Positions 20,050 to 32,956 of a stretch of DNA of 64,000 nt are shown here, one piece after another; the stretch's first letter is position 1; each line of letters begins with the position of its first letter. Below the pieces are notes generated by a model. That model was not told where the DNA came from. It did not search any database and saw only the letters and a list, made by a program, of their open reading frames with translations. Source of the stretch: Massospora cicadina (lineage: Eukaryota; Entomophthoromycota; Entomophthoromycetes; Entomophthorales; Entomophthoraceae). The stretch is from NCBI GenBank assembly GCA_022478985.1, contig JAKSZP010000187.1, forward strand, positions 88,703-152,702. Direction: 5' to 3'. The position numbers and the translations under genes were made by a program.

Positions 20050-23000
20050 GATTTTCACTTATTTCATATAAAACTTTTTATTTTTTTAGAAAATTAAAAA
20101 TCTGGCTTTGAGGTGCACATGGACCCCTCCCATCCACCTATATCCAAATTTCAAAGCTTTACATGCGGTAGTTTTGGCTGGGCATCATACACATGCACAC
20201 ACTTGTTCTTATTAATATAGATAGCAACATTATACTAGACATGTGTCATATTGTTTAGTTTTTTATTTAATATTAGAAGCTTTCTTATATAAAATAATTA
20301 CCTTTAGTGCCACTGAGTACATAGTTGCAATCATTCTTAAGCCTCAGTATTGCTACTCAACAATTAAATTGATAATTTTTAGTAAATAAGATTATATTAC
20401 AATAAAATTTTACCCTTTATCACTATATATGCCTAATTACTTAAGAAATTCTATATAGTATATGCCTCAGTTTTCAGAGATGCCGCCATACAATCTTCAG
20501 ATCACCTGATCAACTTTCTATATGTACACTTGGCACTTGATAGCTATTGTTGCAATTTTCTTAATTTGACCTTTTTTTCATTTGTTCCTTCAAATCTTAT
20601 TTGCTGAATTTTACTCTGATATAGTAGGAGCTTACATTTATGTAAAATATAAAAGCATAATTAAAATGATGGTGAATAAATTTCTTAAATGCTTTAATCA
20701 AGGTATCAGAAATATAATATAAATCCATTTTTGAGCTCAAAATTAATTTTACATTATGCTTTGTTCATGTTTTATAGAACGCTAAATATTTTTGTTGTTA
20801 TTATAATTTCTTTCTAGCTTTGAAAAAAACTATAAATATAACTTTATCTATATAAATATTAGTGATATATCCCAAATCAATAGGAATTATTTTAATTTGA
20901 AGTCAGTTATAGTACTTATAATTATTATCTAGCTGCATTATAAATGAATTGCCTATCTTCAACTATGAACATCAAGTCCTTGATTTGATATAAAGATACT
21001 AGTGTAACTTCTTATTTATGTTATCATGTTCCACTTAAGCCTTTTTTAGTACTAGGTGGTCCTAACCTATAGGGGATACCCTGATCTACCATTTAAGCCT
21101 TATATCCAATTAATATGCATTTTTTGTAAGTTTGTAAGGCTAATTTAGTTTGGTGACATTATTCCATTTAATTTTATATAGTAGATGCAATTGGCGCTAA
21201 AATACCTGTGATACCAAGAAATATAATATTGGCTATAAAAATGGATTGTAGCAAGATGTATATTAAATACCTATAGTAGTTTAAAATCTTATAGCTCAAG
21301 ACATATATAAATAAACATATATATATAATAAATTATTTAAGGCCTTATATAGATAAAATATATGTATATACAGCAATACTTTTATGCAACAAAAAGGTTA
21401 TCTAAAGAATATAACCCAGTCTAAACACCACTAAATAGACACATCTAAGCAAGAAAGATGTTAAAGATCCAGCGTGCTAAGAAAAGACCGTTCTTCCTTT
21501 TGTGGGTAAACCAAGATCCACAAGTGAATTTAGGGTCCACAAATTATTACTAGTTTTAAAGAAAAATGGATGGGCGCGTTGGAGGGGGTGTTGGAGAGAG
21601 CACCAACCCAGGGTTATGTTGCTTATTTGCCATTTTACAAATTTAAATAACAAAGAAGGTGTGTTACAATAGATATTTTATTTAAACTTAATGGTAAACT
21701 AAGAAAAGAATAATTTAACACCCTTCACTAGCAGGGTGCTGGCTCTTATGGTTGTTTGGGGGGAGCTGCTAAGTTGAACTACAGTAGTTGGGAACAATTT
21801 CCTATTTTAATTTTATAAATAATAGTTTAATCCACAATTTCCCCTCATTGATATTAGCTGATAGTTACAAGAAATTCTTACAATGGTTTCTTAACTTCTG
21901 AATGTCCAAATTTGCTTTTTTAATTTTTGAAATGGGATGTCAGGTTTGATCCCTATTTTTGACCCTTTCTAGCTGACTTTTTGCTCAAAATTGGCTTTCT
22001 AGTTAAGCTCTCTCTCAGATTGGCTTCTTTTGAGCTCCCAGTTGGGGCAAGGGATTGAAAAATGGTGGAGAGAATCTTGATTTGTCCAAATTTTTCCATT
22101 TTTTATTTTATTTTGATAATTTTTCAGATTTTGAAACCTGGGTGGTTTAAGGTTGAGTAATAGAGGGAGGAAAGGTGTGCGGCAGGATGGGGGAAGCAGC
22201 CAAGCACCTCTCAACCAGGATATGCCCTAGCAAGAGATCTGGATGAGAGGCTATGCCTTGGGGTTGACCCTTTTTGACCTAAAGGGGTGCATGCCCTGTA
22301 CAGCTTAGTATGAGCTTAGGGCTAAACAAAAAAGGCTTTGGAATAAAGTCTTTACTATGGATAACCAGAATGATACTAATATAATTAACAAGATCTTCTG
22401 GAAATATGCACTTTTTTCATCCTTTCTTTTTAGGTTGTGGCCCACTAGTAAATAAAATATACATTTTTTCTCTGCACATCATAACAATTGTAATTTCTTT
22501 GATATACATACAAAAATGTAAAAGTAATTTGTAAATTAACCAGTTCTAAATGATCTGCATAATGTCATTTTTGATTGCTTTTTATAGTATTTTATAAGTC
22601 TGTATCTTTATTATAGGGGTGTGATATGGACATTTACTAGAAATAAAAAGAAATTGTTGAGGCCTCTAACATTCTAATCAAAATTATCTTCTAAATTAGA
22701 TAAAAAATATGGTAAATTTAAAATTAATATAATGACCAGATATTGTTTTAGATTAAATAAGATACAGGCTGGTTAAACAGCAAAATTTTTGTAGAATCTG
22801 GGGTTGATTTTAGCATGGAGTTTAAAATTGTTAAAGATGATACTAAGAATCCCATTCATAATGCATGCCAATCTCCAATACTGTTACTTAACTTGAAAAA
22901 GAAGAAAGATTTAGGATTTTAATGTGAAACCAGTATTGATCCAGTGCTCATGTAATAATTAATAAGTATAACTAAAACAAACCCTTAAATGTAAATACTG

Positions 23001-24360
23001 ATGCTTATTTGAGACTTAAGGATAGTCAAGCAAAAGGAAAATAACCTGTAAATAATTCTTTTAGAACTAGAGAATTAGAACTTTTAACGTTAGAATAAAT
23101 GCTGCTATTTTCAAAATATCAATGCTCATCACTAGACATAGAATTATATTTACACCTTCAAGGTCATATTAAAATTTATGTGTATTATAACTCTAGTTTT
23201 AGATATAATTTATGACTTTTGGCGGACCATAATCGCTGTAAATTTGGGTAGTGTCAAATAAAACATGATTTTTATGTGACGTCTTGTAATATTGATATTA
23301 AAGGGATTAGTATATAAAAATGATTTTGGTCAATACAATAGGACAGTGGGATTTTTAATTGGATGGTTTTAGAACTTTATATGACCAGACTATCCAGCTG
23401 TGACTAGATGATAGTACAATTTTTATGTCTGTAAGATTCTATCTCTACTAAATTGATAATAACTTTTTATACCATTTATTATTTCTTAAATGATTAGATG
23501 ATTGATAATTATTGATTGGGGACGTGTGACAACTTAGGCCATAGATTGGTCTTAGTGTCAGAATTTGATCCTAATGCTGATACCAAACCATGTTTTTGGG
23601 TGATTTTTCTGACAATCTTAGTATGTAAATTGGTTTCATGGTTGATTTAATCATTACCAAGATAATGTGTAGATCATTCAGGTTAAATTACCAAATGAAG
23701 CTTTATTCAAATGAAATTTTTTGAGCATTGTGATACTGATTTTTAGTAGAAGCCAGTCAATCATATAAGCGACGCAGCATGCTTTTTTGAGGGTAAATCT
23801 CACATTACCTAAGCATGGCGCTAGCTACTTCGAAAATAGTTAGCTGGCTGGCTAGAAGTCAGACTGTTATTTACCAAGTAAGCTTAAAGAGTAAAGAGCT
23901 TGTTGACAGTAGCTGCTGCAAGTGGAGATGACAATGTTTGAGTTAGTCATTGAACTTATAAGCTCTTTTAGGGTGATACATTTGTCAGCAATAAACACCA
24001 TTTCAAGTAAAGGTACAATCATTGTGTTGATCACAAAACCTACGTTAATCCTTTTAGTATACACCTCCTATTTTTGGTAAAAAATATCTAGATCTAGATT
24101 TTGAACTGTTTATTGTATAATCTTTTTAAAGATTTTTAATTTTGGGACAACTTAACTATTTCTTGATTACCTTAAGTGAGGTGGAAATCACTTAAACTAA
24201 GAAGTTACCCGAGTACTATTGTCAAATATAAATATGACACAAATGAGCCTGTTGTCAAAATATTATAGCACTTCTATATTTAACTCACTAGCTAAACAAT
24301 CTGAAGCACTTATCTTGAAGAACTTATATTGATGTGCACTACAGGTGGATGTGTCTTAAG
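20050..24360. other. Long AT-rich stretch without genes
   Basis: No domain, RNA gene or convincing repeat seen on either strand. A slightly GC-richer patch at ~21,940-22,330 carries a 71-codon minus-strand frame (21999-22214) that looks fortuitous. A short inverted repeat (CACCCTTCACTAGCAGGGTG, 21,720-21,739) could form a small hairpin. Confidence 0.55.
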
Positions 24361-25032
24361 TGCTATGTAGAAAGCAAAAAAATTTCAGCACCATGACAAA
24401 CATCTAAAACTAAATTATAAAGTTTTGAAAGTATAAGAGATTTTCAACCAGCATTCTTTCACATCAACAACTCAGGGCAACTTGATAACACTAGAACAAG
24501 TGTCAAAGATAGATAAAGAAGTCTCTTGAGTGGCAAAAACAAACAAAAACTGTTTGAACAAGTTATCACTCTAAAGAAGAATAAAACCTTTGCTCTTAAG
24601 GAGTTATCAATGACAAAAGTTTCATTTGAATTTAAATTGTGGAAATTTATAGAATACAGAATAGCAAAACTTAAATTATGAAATAATTGCAAGCTTTTGA
24701 ATCAGAAAGTGTTTAGATTTTCATATATCGGATTTTTATTTGAAAGCAACTTGTATTCATTTGAGGAAATGAAAATTTCAAAAATTCAGCTTTCTAGAAA
24801 GTGCTTAACACTCTTGCCACAAAGTTCAGCAGTGACGCTCATCAATACTCCAGTAGCGGCTAGAATACATGGCTATATACCTTATGCAACTACCAAATCT
24901 AAAATCAGTAAAATTTTTTTAGATACTCTAAAACTAACTGAATTTTACTGGGTTAATGCGCCTGCATTATATAAGATTCTCAAACAGACTATTTTTGGCA
25001 CAGTGATTGCTAGAAAAGCGGTTAAACTATAA
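24361..25032 (+). pseudogene. Decayed protein-coding stretch, identity unresolved (gag or Sec14-like)
   Basis: A single frame stays protein-like for ~670 bp with four stops. Its best part is 24697-25032 (111 codons: MNQKVFRFSYIGFLFESNLY... to ...TVIARKAVKL). Two readings compete. (1) It is gag of the remnant that continues to 26,776, because a zinc-knuckle-like KCDQRGFWHPEKYGC follows at ~25,100 and a protease-like segment lies at ~26,110. (2) LWKFIEYRI and FYWVNAPALYKILKQTIFG recall two conserved spots of CRAL-TRIO (Sec14) lipid-transfer domains, W-E-Y-x-x-x-x-Y-R and x-I-I-N-A-P-x-x-F-x-x-x-W. I cannot decide by eye. Confidence 0.35.
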
Positions 25033-25049
25033 AATGTCTAGGATTAATT

Positions 25050-26776
25050 GTTAAGATCTGGTTCAATACAATTACAAAGAAAAAATTGCTTGCATAGAGA
25101 TGCTAAAATGTGATCAAAGGGGGTTTTGGCACCCTGAAAAATATGGCTGTAATCAAGCTGGAGTTTATGGGAACTCGAAAATTAAAAAAGAATGAATCTT
25201 TATCATACCTTGTAAAAGATATTTTATTGAGTAGTCAAATATTGGTCAGCGAAAATGCTATGAGCAACTTTGACGCTTGAATTGAAATGAAAATGGCACT
25301 ATGGCCCTATTATAATCTTCATTGGGTGGTGGGTTTAGAGTTACAGTATCAATAATTCTACCTTACAAATAGTATTATACACAAAATGGTAAGTTCAGCT
25401 TTGCCGCTCTTAGGTAAAAACTTAAGCTAAATAACAGGAACTTGATCCAAGATTTGGAAAATTAAACAATATAATTCAAGGATATCAAATCATGGACTAC
25501 AAGGAAAGAAACCAAAGGACAAAAATATCTGGATAAGTTTTTTCTTACTAGCCATAGATTAAAGTTCAGGACATTTTGCATCAAACTTCTAGAGTAAAAA
25601 GGTTAAGAATAAGGTAACCTTGTTTAACTAAACATAAAAAGTCTAGTCAAGAGAAGGGAAAAAATGAATTCTAGATAGGAAACAATCTAGATACACAAAT
25701 TTCTCAGTTCTCTCTGCAAAACCTCAAGTGATTTAGACATGTCTAAATTATTCATTAAAGAGCCTTCAATTGACCATTTTTATCTAGATGTTTGTTGAGA
25801 TGTGAATTTGCTTATCCAATAAAAATCCAAGGTATTGACACAAAACTATTACAGAAGTTGCTTGGCCCTATGCAAGACAACTGATCAATAGGCCGGTAAT
25901 GCTCAAATCAATAAAGGATTTTTTTACAACCCAAGTTGGAACATGTCAACGTAATCATCTTAATTAGTAGTATCAAGTAATCATTCATGATATATCCTCA
26001 CAACTTATTCATACCTTACACTGGCAACTGATTCTGATATCTATTAAGTAAACTATATCTCCCCAAAACTATATGTGTACCTCTGAAGCAAATTTAATCA
26101 ATATGTTTAAAGTAAGGGCCATCATTGATTTTAGTGCCCTATCAACACTAATTTAACAATTTAATAAAATAATACTAATCGAGCCAGATAAAGAACATAG
26201 AAAGAAATTTTTAATATGTTGACCTAATTCTAAAACCTCATGTGGTGCTATAGCGCCTTATCCTTCATTTAAGATTGTTTATTATATCAGGACAGGCAAT
26301 CAAGTTTCTTTCCAAAATTATAGTCTAATTATTGGCACAAAACCTTATGAGAAAATACAAATCAAATGTAATTATGAATAAAAACATTAAAGTTTTTTTC
26401 TAAACACAGGAGCTGCTAAAGTTTGGAAAGTCGATAATCCATCAAACTAATGGTATACATTCTTTGAATTTAACTTACCATGACAGCGTTATTCCCATTT
26501 AATACAAAAAATAAGAAAAAAAATTTAAAGTTTGTCTATTCAAATTAAGGGAAGTTGCAGAATTTGATTAAGGCCAAAATGATGATGACCATTCAACCTG
26601 TCATGTAATTTGTGGTCAATTTGACTATAAAACATGAAATACCTGCTCTAATATACCTGGAATTATAAGCTTAATGGAAGAAATCAGGTATTGAACAATG
26701 GGTATCTCTGAGGACTTTTTTGAGTCATAGAAAAGTTTATAGTAGTTGCTAATGTCAGCAAAACTCTAATTCACGT
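25050..26776 (+). pseudogene. Retroelement remnant 'N' with a protease-like segment
   Basis: Around 26,110-26,400 one plus-strand frame reads MFKVRAIIDFSALSTLI, then YPSFKIVYYIRTGNQVSFQN and YSLIIGTKPYEKI. This follows the retropepsin plan (V-x-A-L-I-D-T-G-A-S-x-x-L-I, then a hydrophobic-x-G-T strand), with DTG changed to DFS. The rest of the region is stop-ridden. It is cut off at 26,776 by the 3' LTR of M1; nothing convincing continues it right of M1 (48,326-48,530). Confidence 0.4.
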
Positions 26777-27326
26777 TGTAGTGCACAAGACAAGCACACT
26801 ACTAGCACAGGTATAGTTCCTATATAGAACTCCTTCAATCCTACTTGATTTTATGATCTCTGTTCTGTCATGAGTTAATTCTGCAGAATATTGTATTGTG
26901 ATATATACAATACTCAATATTTATTTGATCTTAGAGACATCAAATCTCTACTCTAAAAAATCTTTCTAATAAAATGAGATAAGTTTGGGCAAATGACAAT
27001 ACTTTATATAGATAAAATTAGGTGTATTTATAAGGTAATATCTAGACAAGTAATAGTGGTGTCCACAGACTAAAATTTAATTATTGGAGAGTACAATGGT
27101 CACAATGTGTACAATGAGTACAATAGTAATAACTGTACCCATTTACAGGAAAGGGTTGATTTAGAGGGTAGAAATTGCCATGTGACAATTACAGAATCTT
27201 TAGATGACCCTAAAAGTAGGTTTAATTGTTAGGACAGAGCAAATGGGCTGACCAGATTTGCTTTCATTCCAACCTTTGACATTTGATAGGTGATTAAGAA
27301 GATTCAGGTCAACGTCATCAACAACA
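26777..27326 (-). repeat. 3' LTR of M1
   Basis: Matches 47777-48325. Shared anchors include AGACAAG.ACACTAC.TGCACAGG at the left edge and GAGTACAAT.A.TACAATAG in the middle. Right edge ACAACA. Confidence 0.8.
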
Positions 27327-27429
27327 CTTCCACACCTCTCAACTTGACTTATCTATAAAGGAGGCTAGTGAGGGAGCTGAGTGCTATAGTAGGAATGAGA
27401 TACTTCTTTAAATTGTTATTAATTTTTTC

Positions 27430-28630
27430 AAAAAACAAAATTTTTTAATAGTATGGACATCAATGGCTGAGGTCTTCAAGATTACATATGGCCCCTTCCA
27501 AAGAGTTGACATCTTATGGGTTTTGTCCAAAAGCATAGGAATTGCAGTATAATACTCAGTAGCCCACTTTGAACTGATTAGATGTTCTTAATGGATATCA
27601 TCCTGCATCATCTGGTTGTTATTTCTGTTTAAATAAAACCTTTAACTTCTGTTTGAATTTTAATTATTGCTCTAATGGAGGGATAAAGTATTTCTTAGGC
27701 CAGATCTTATCCTCATCCTCAACGATGGGGTACAACATGGGAGGTAAGATGGGCTGTCAGCCATACTTCAGTTGGTTAGGAGATAATCCAATAAACTATG
27801 ATATACAATTTTTAGGTGAATATAGTGAGGTTAGCGTAGTGGGCCCATTGGGAGGGGAAGAGGCAGCAATAATAAAAAAATTAGTTCAAAAGTTCCTTTA
27901 ACCCACTCTATGGTTCCATTGGTCACTGAATTATAATGAGAAGAAAATACCCCTCTAATCCTCTAAGCCATTTAACCATTAAATCATTTGTAAAGCGAAG
28001 TTGATAGAATTGTCTTTCAGAATAATCTTCAGGCACCGGTGTCAGTGAATGATATGCTTTATTATAAACATGGCTATGATGACTACTACAGTATTGTATA
28101 AAGGCTTAGATTTGATCCACCTTTTTAAGTGGTCATTGGCCACAATAATTTTAAAAATTAGAGTTGCTGATTGGTAAAGGGCCGATAATGTCAATTAAAA
28201 TAGTGTGCCACACCCAATTTGGGCTTAACTAGTTTTCAGTTGGTGGAAGCCTTAAAAGATTTTTGCACTAGTTATTCATGGCACTTCATTAAGATGTCCT
28301 GAATGTCAAATCTCATAGAAACACAATAATAACTCTTTTATAGCTGTTTTAGTTTTTTAATTAGTCCTTCATGCCCACATTGCAATGAGCTTGCATAAAA
28401 GCTGATGGCTACTTTTGGTGAGCGGGATATAATTGTCTTCTACCATCATTGAAAATTTTTGTAGAGTACTTTACTTTGGACTTCAATACTCTTTATCAAT
28501 TGATCAAAAGTGCGTCTAAGAAAGGGTTGCGCGTTATCTTATTTATGAGTTTTCTTTTTCAGTTAGCTGATCAGTGTAATAGTCCTGTGTGGATTAGGAG
28601 CAATGAAAGTTCATCAGTGTTTTGATGGGA
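27430..28630 (-). pseudogene. Integrase of M1
   Basis: Read on the minus strand: WHTILIDIIGPLPISNS (first catalytic Asp), later HYNSVTNGTIEWVKGTFE (the N-G-T-I/V-E-R segment with the glutamate), IVYHSLLDYLLTN, then LDKTHKMSTLWKGPYVILKT with SAIDVHTIK, a clear GPY/F module. No chromodomain follows before the LTR. The zinc-binding part is not readable. The 82-codon plus-strand frame at 27653-27901 is the antisense shadow of this region. Confidence 0.7.
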
Positions 28631-29070
28631 CTCCCTAATAAATGTTTCACTTCATAGTCATAGGCCTGAAGCTCCAACGTCCATCTTGCTAGCCGATCTT
28701 TGGGCTCTTTAAGGTTGTATACCCACCGCAAATAAGCGTGATCAGTAACCACTTAGAACTTAGTTATATGAATTTAAATACAGATTATTTATAAGCAAAG
28801 ATAGGTAACAATTACATCCTGTTACTGTATAGTTTTATTACTGCTTGGCAAAGGCGTGACTGCAAAAGTTACATGGCACTTTCCACCCTGCTCATCACGC
28901 TGAGAGAGCACAACTCTAATGGCCATTGATGAAGCATAAGACTAAATGATAAAGGGACGGTCAAAAATGGGGTAGCATAGCACTGACACTTGAGCTAAAT
29001 TTGATTTTAACTTATTAAAAGTGATATCACATTCTGAGGAAATAGAAAGGCCACTCCACTTCAGGTTGGT
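28630..29070 (-). pseudogene. RNase H of M1
   Basis: Minus-strand motifs: SECDITFNKLKSNLAQ, FDRPFII with SYASSMAIRVVLSQRDEQGG (first Asp position changed to Tyr), VVTDHAYLRWVYNLKEPKD (second Asp, T-D-H), RLARWTLELQAYDYEVKHL. The last block is the R-L-x-R-W-x-L-x-L-x-x-Y-D/N-F-x-I/V signature that closes Gypsy RNase H domains. Confidence 0.8.
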
Positions 29071-29149
29071 GAGACAAGGGCTCAGTTAGCTGCTAAATAA
29101 TATGAACTGTCATTAGTATCACACCATATCTAAAAATACTTGTACTTTG

Positions 29150-30480
29150 CATTTATTCTCAGGCCTCCTCATATGATTAACAGCCTCAGCTTCTGGAGCT
29201 GAGGATATATCTCTTGCATGTTGACAATGTGACCCAGGTACTCCATCTGTGTTTTAAAAACTGGCATTAAATAGGCTTGATTATATGTTAAGCCTTGGTT
29301 ATTCACTCAAAAAACTTTTTCCAAATATAACCAGTGTTGTGTGAAGATGCGAAAAAGAAAATGATATTGCTAAGATAGACTAAGACGCAGCTCATCTTCA
29401 AATCTCTTAGAATGGTCTCCATGGCACTTTAGAAAGTGACCAGCATGAAACAGAAACCTTAGGGCATGTTCTCAGGTTGATACAGCCCTTAAAAAATGAT
29501 ATTGGCGCGCTTCTCTGTTCAGCCTTTGGTAGGTAAATTTGCCAATAGCTGCTGATGAGATCTAAGGAAGTAAACTACGCAGGTCCTCATAGCTATTTAA
29601 TAGCGTCATCTTTACATGTTAGAGAATAAGAGTCCTTTTATCAATCTCATTAAAATGACAATAATCAATTAAAACTCAGTTAAAACTATCCTTCCACTTA
29701 ACAATAAGTACTAGGCTAGATCAAAGGCTTTTCAAGGATAAAACTCCTTGTCAGTAATTATCTGAGCTCATTATTTATGAGTTCTTCACTGACTTGATTG
29801 CATTGTATAGGTCAATAGCATATATCACGGGCGTCTCCAGTATCAATGTTGTGAGAAATATCTTTTTCATCTTAAGTTATAACCACTGATAGCAAATATA
29901 TACGCATATTTTTTAATAAAGTCAAAGTTTGATTCTTTTATTCTTTTGACAGACCCTTCAGCTGATTCCGCGTCATAGTTTCACATGCATTAGGAGTGGC
30001 ATTGGGAAAAAACTCTAACATGTCTCTAATACTTTCAACGTTTAAGACTTCATCTTAGGGGTAGTGAATAACGTAGGAATCCTCTGTTCTTTGGACACAG
30101 TAATCTTCTGAGCGGTCATATTTATAAAAGCAAACAAATCATGATGACCAGGAACAATTATACAAGGGGCTGCATGGGGTCAATTTAGGACTTTTTCCAT
30201 GAGGAATAAACTTCTCCTAAAAACCTGACAGGGAGTTCCAGGGACAGTCCCGTGCTTACAACTCACTGTTCTCCAGGGAGTAGCTCACAACTGGAGGAGA
30301 CTCATATAGGAATGTTTTGGCTTTTTGGAAATGAAGGGGAGGGGCCTAACTACAAAGAAAAGTCTTCTTATACTAGGGATAAGAATCACTCCGTCAGTGT
30401 AAATCACAATGATAAAGTAAATTTTTATTTAGTAAGAGGAACCTGTTTGTCCCAAGAGTAATTAAGAGCAAGGTCAGATT
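29150..30480 (-). pseudogene. Reverse transcriptase and preceding spacer of M1
   Basis: On the minus strand the spacer reads IVPGHHDLFAFINMTAQKIT, followed by ISHNIDTGDARDICY (the H-x-I-D-T-G-D-A-x-P-I start of Gypsy RT, ~29,830), EELINNEL, FTSLDLISSYWQIYLP (motif A, Asp intact, ~29,560), a destroyed YxDD box (LSNII) and YLGHIVNMQEIYPQ (~29,230). Many stops. The H-x-IDTGDA opening is conserved across many Gypsy lineages. Confidence 0.75.
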
Positions 30481-30723
30481 ATGAACCTTGAAAGCATTTT
30501 CTTTGAGAACTGCTTTATTTAAATATAGAAAATTTGTTCCAAATAACATTTTTTTCTGGTTGGATACCACTCTGGCAGGGGACTGACTTGAAGAGATCCA
30601 AAACTCATGGGCATGGCAATGTAAGCTCCTTTACTGATGGTACTGCCTGGGCCCACAATTCCATATTGTTGACAATGGGCCATATTGGGGGCACTTTTAA
30701 CCACTTTGCAAAAATGGCTTAAA

Positions 30724-30728
30724 ATCAC
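30724..30728. repeat. Target-site duplication of M2, left copy
   Basis: ATCAC, repeated at 42292-42296 directly after the other LTR. Confidence 0.8.
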
Positions 30729-31374
30729 TGTTGCAATTAACACTAAGTCGTCAATAACACTGCACATGTTGAAACTTTTTATATAAATATATATAAGGAA
30801 CTGTATGTAGACAGTAACCTAAAAGCAGAAGATAGCAAATTATCAACAAAGCTCTTATTTTAAATAGCTAAAACTAGCTGGTTTATAAGAAAATACCCCC
30901 ATAATTTTACATTTTTTTGTAATAAACTTCACACTAGAGTACAGAGCTGTGCATAGTTATTCTGGAAAACTGTAGACATCAAAGGCTTGATTTTTTGGGA
31001 ATAAACCATTGACAATCTTTTACAGGTGCAGGCAAAAGAGAAAATATGAAAAGGAAAATATAATAGTTTATAAAAAGATTTAGTTTTACAATTCTATAAT
31101 GCCTCATAATCTGATAGTAAAGGATTCAGGCAAACTTACTGATGTATGGTAAGAATTTGATCCATAGTAGCTATGCAGCTACATATATATATTATATGGG
31201 CGCGTGGGTAAGGTGATCCTCCATGACTTATTTCCGTGAATTACCAGAGATGTCAAGAAAATCCGCTGTAATTTAATTTGACTGAGCAAGGTTGGTAACA
31301 AGACTGAGAAGTCAAATCATTTTTCTATAATAATTTAAAAAAGAATAGTATGGTTGGTCAACCAAATTGCAACA
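30729..31374 (-). repeat. 3' LTR of M2
   Basis: Begins TGTTGCAATT and ends AAATTGCAACA. Matches 41643-42291 throughout (for example TTTTGGGAATAAACC and AATAAACTTCACACTA). Confidence 0.85.
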
Positions 31375-31388
31375 TTTCCCCCAACTTG
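31375..31388 (-). other. Polypurine tract of M2
   Basis: The minus strand reads AAGTTGGGGGAAAT directly before the LTR start TGTTGCAAT, as expected of the plus-strand primer. Confidence 0.75.
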
Positions 31389-31539
31389 AACAAATATTCC
31401 ATCACATAATGAGCGGGGCTAGTGGTGATTAAAAAGACTAGCCTGCTAAGAAAGGCATCACATAAGCATAAGCATTGATCTTATTTTTCTGATTTTTCAC
31501 TAGTTAGAGTAAGTATTTTCTAACAAAGCCTTAATTTAC

Positions 31540-32114
31540 TCTGTGATTCAGATAAATGGCACCAGAAAAAGCAGCGAGATTCTTTTTGGATTGATGGAGT
31601 AGTGGAAGGATCTTACCATGATACCTTCCAGAATTTGTAGAGTAATCTCAGTTCCAACAAGGGCCTGATGTTCTGGTACAATAGTGTAGTTTTGCGCAGC
31701 ATGAAGGGAAGTCCTGTTGCACTTTGTAACTTGGTGTGTCACAATTAAAGGATTCATCTCCCCTTATGAAATTTAATAGGAGCGATCCTTATTATATTTG
31801 ACATTCACAATTAAGGAAGAATTGTGGGGTAGACTCATGCTTAGTAACTGATTCAACTTCTTCTGGAATTGAAAGCCGTTTAGGCACAGTATGCATGTTG
31901 TCAGCTGGCTATAGTCTTTCTCTGACAAATTATCCGCCTTTGTTTCATTTGATGATGGCTCCTCAATATCACTAGAATCATCTGAGCGCTTAATAACCTC
32001 GCCCACCAAGCTCAGTTCATCATCCACAGAATTCCAATTATAATAAAGAGGACCTGTTGTCCAACTACCTCCAAAGTATCATCTTAAAAAGTTTACTTTC
32101 TGTCCAAATACCTT
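31540..32114 (-). pseudogene. M2 interior: segment downstream of protease
   Basis: Two minus-strand open pieces lie here. One is 84 codons (MDDELSLVGEVIKRSDDSSD..., with an acidic Asp/Glu/Ser start). The other is 69 codons (NPLIVTHQVTKCNRTSLHAA, then VPEHQALVGTEITLQILEG). The P-x-H-Q-A-L-V pattern resembles the spacer between protease and RT in Gypsy polyproteins. No RT follows; the 3' LTR comes directly after. Confidence 0.45.
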
Positions 32115-32858
32115 TTTCAGACAATTAAAATTCTGATATTGCATGAAGTGTGTTTCAGAGGTCAAAGAGGATAATATAGGCCAAAAGACCCTGGCTAATT
32201 TTAGTGGAACTTACAAAATTTGGGATAATACGATTTTCACCACTCATCAGCCAAATAGGCCTACAGTTAGTAGCAGGTTTACTATAAATTGTCAGCAGAA
32301 TCAGGGGAGCCATTCTGAGGTTCCTCCACGTCCTATATCTAATTTAGTCTAAGCTCCACCGCAGAGACCAGCCCCATTTATAGCCCCACAGGGGGTCTTA
32401 CCAGGTGGAAATAGGTTAACGCCTTCTGATTGGCCCAAATAACAAATCCCTGCCCCACGGGTTCATTTTTCAGCTATCAACCCAACATTGGCCCTCATGA
32501 TGAAGCAAGGCAAGTATTGAGAGATTAAATAAATCAAAAGCCAATATTACTAATTTAGATGCACCCAGCTTATAATGAATTTCTTGTTTGACTCATATTG
32601 AGCTTAATACAATTTAAATACTAATCAGCTAGATATTGAGAGGGTTTGATTATTGACCCTTGAATTCAACCTATTGAAATACAAATAAAAATTCAGGATT
32701 TTAGTATTATTAGCATTTTATTATTTTTATTATAAGTAGTGTAAAATTCCCAAAATAATTATTCAGCAGCTACAAGTTACAAAACTCCCATCACTGATAT
32801 TTTTTAGATTCTGGGTCTAACAAATACCAGCTAGCATAAAACGGCCCATATTCAAACA
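32115..32858 (+). repeat. 5' LTR of R
   Basis: 744 bp, matches the 3' LTR from CAGAGGTCAAAGAGGATA to the end TTCAAACA. Its left edge is blurred (TTTCAGACAATTA against TGTCATACAATTA). Confidence 0.85.
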
Positions 32859-32860
32859 AG

Positions 32861-32877
32861 TGGTGCTCACTACAGGA
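32861..32877 (+). promoter_or_regulatory. Candidate primer binding site of R
   Basis: TGGTGCTCACTACAGGA lies two bases inside the 5' LTR. TGG at the start complements a tRNA 3' CCA end. The same motif stands at the same place in T, and variants do so in M2, M1 and P. Confidence 0.6.
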
Positions 32878-32956
32878 GGGCCTGTAAACCACAAAAAGCT
32901 TACAGAAAAATAGAAAATTGGTGGGTAATTTAACCCTCAAAACCTCCCTCGCTGCA

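Noticed and set aside
20050..24360. Possible host genes in AT-rich DNA (e.g. minus-strand frames at 21999-22214 and 23867-24064)
   Set aside because: Short, isolated, with no recognisable motif, and no longer than chance expectation for a region of this size.
27653..27901. Plus-strand 82-codon frame
   Set aside because: It lies antisense to the integrase of M1, whose motifs (NGTIEWVKGTFE, GPYVILKT) are on the minus strand.
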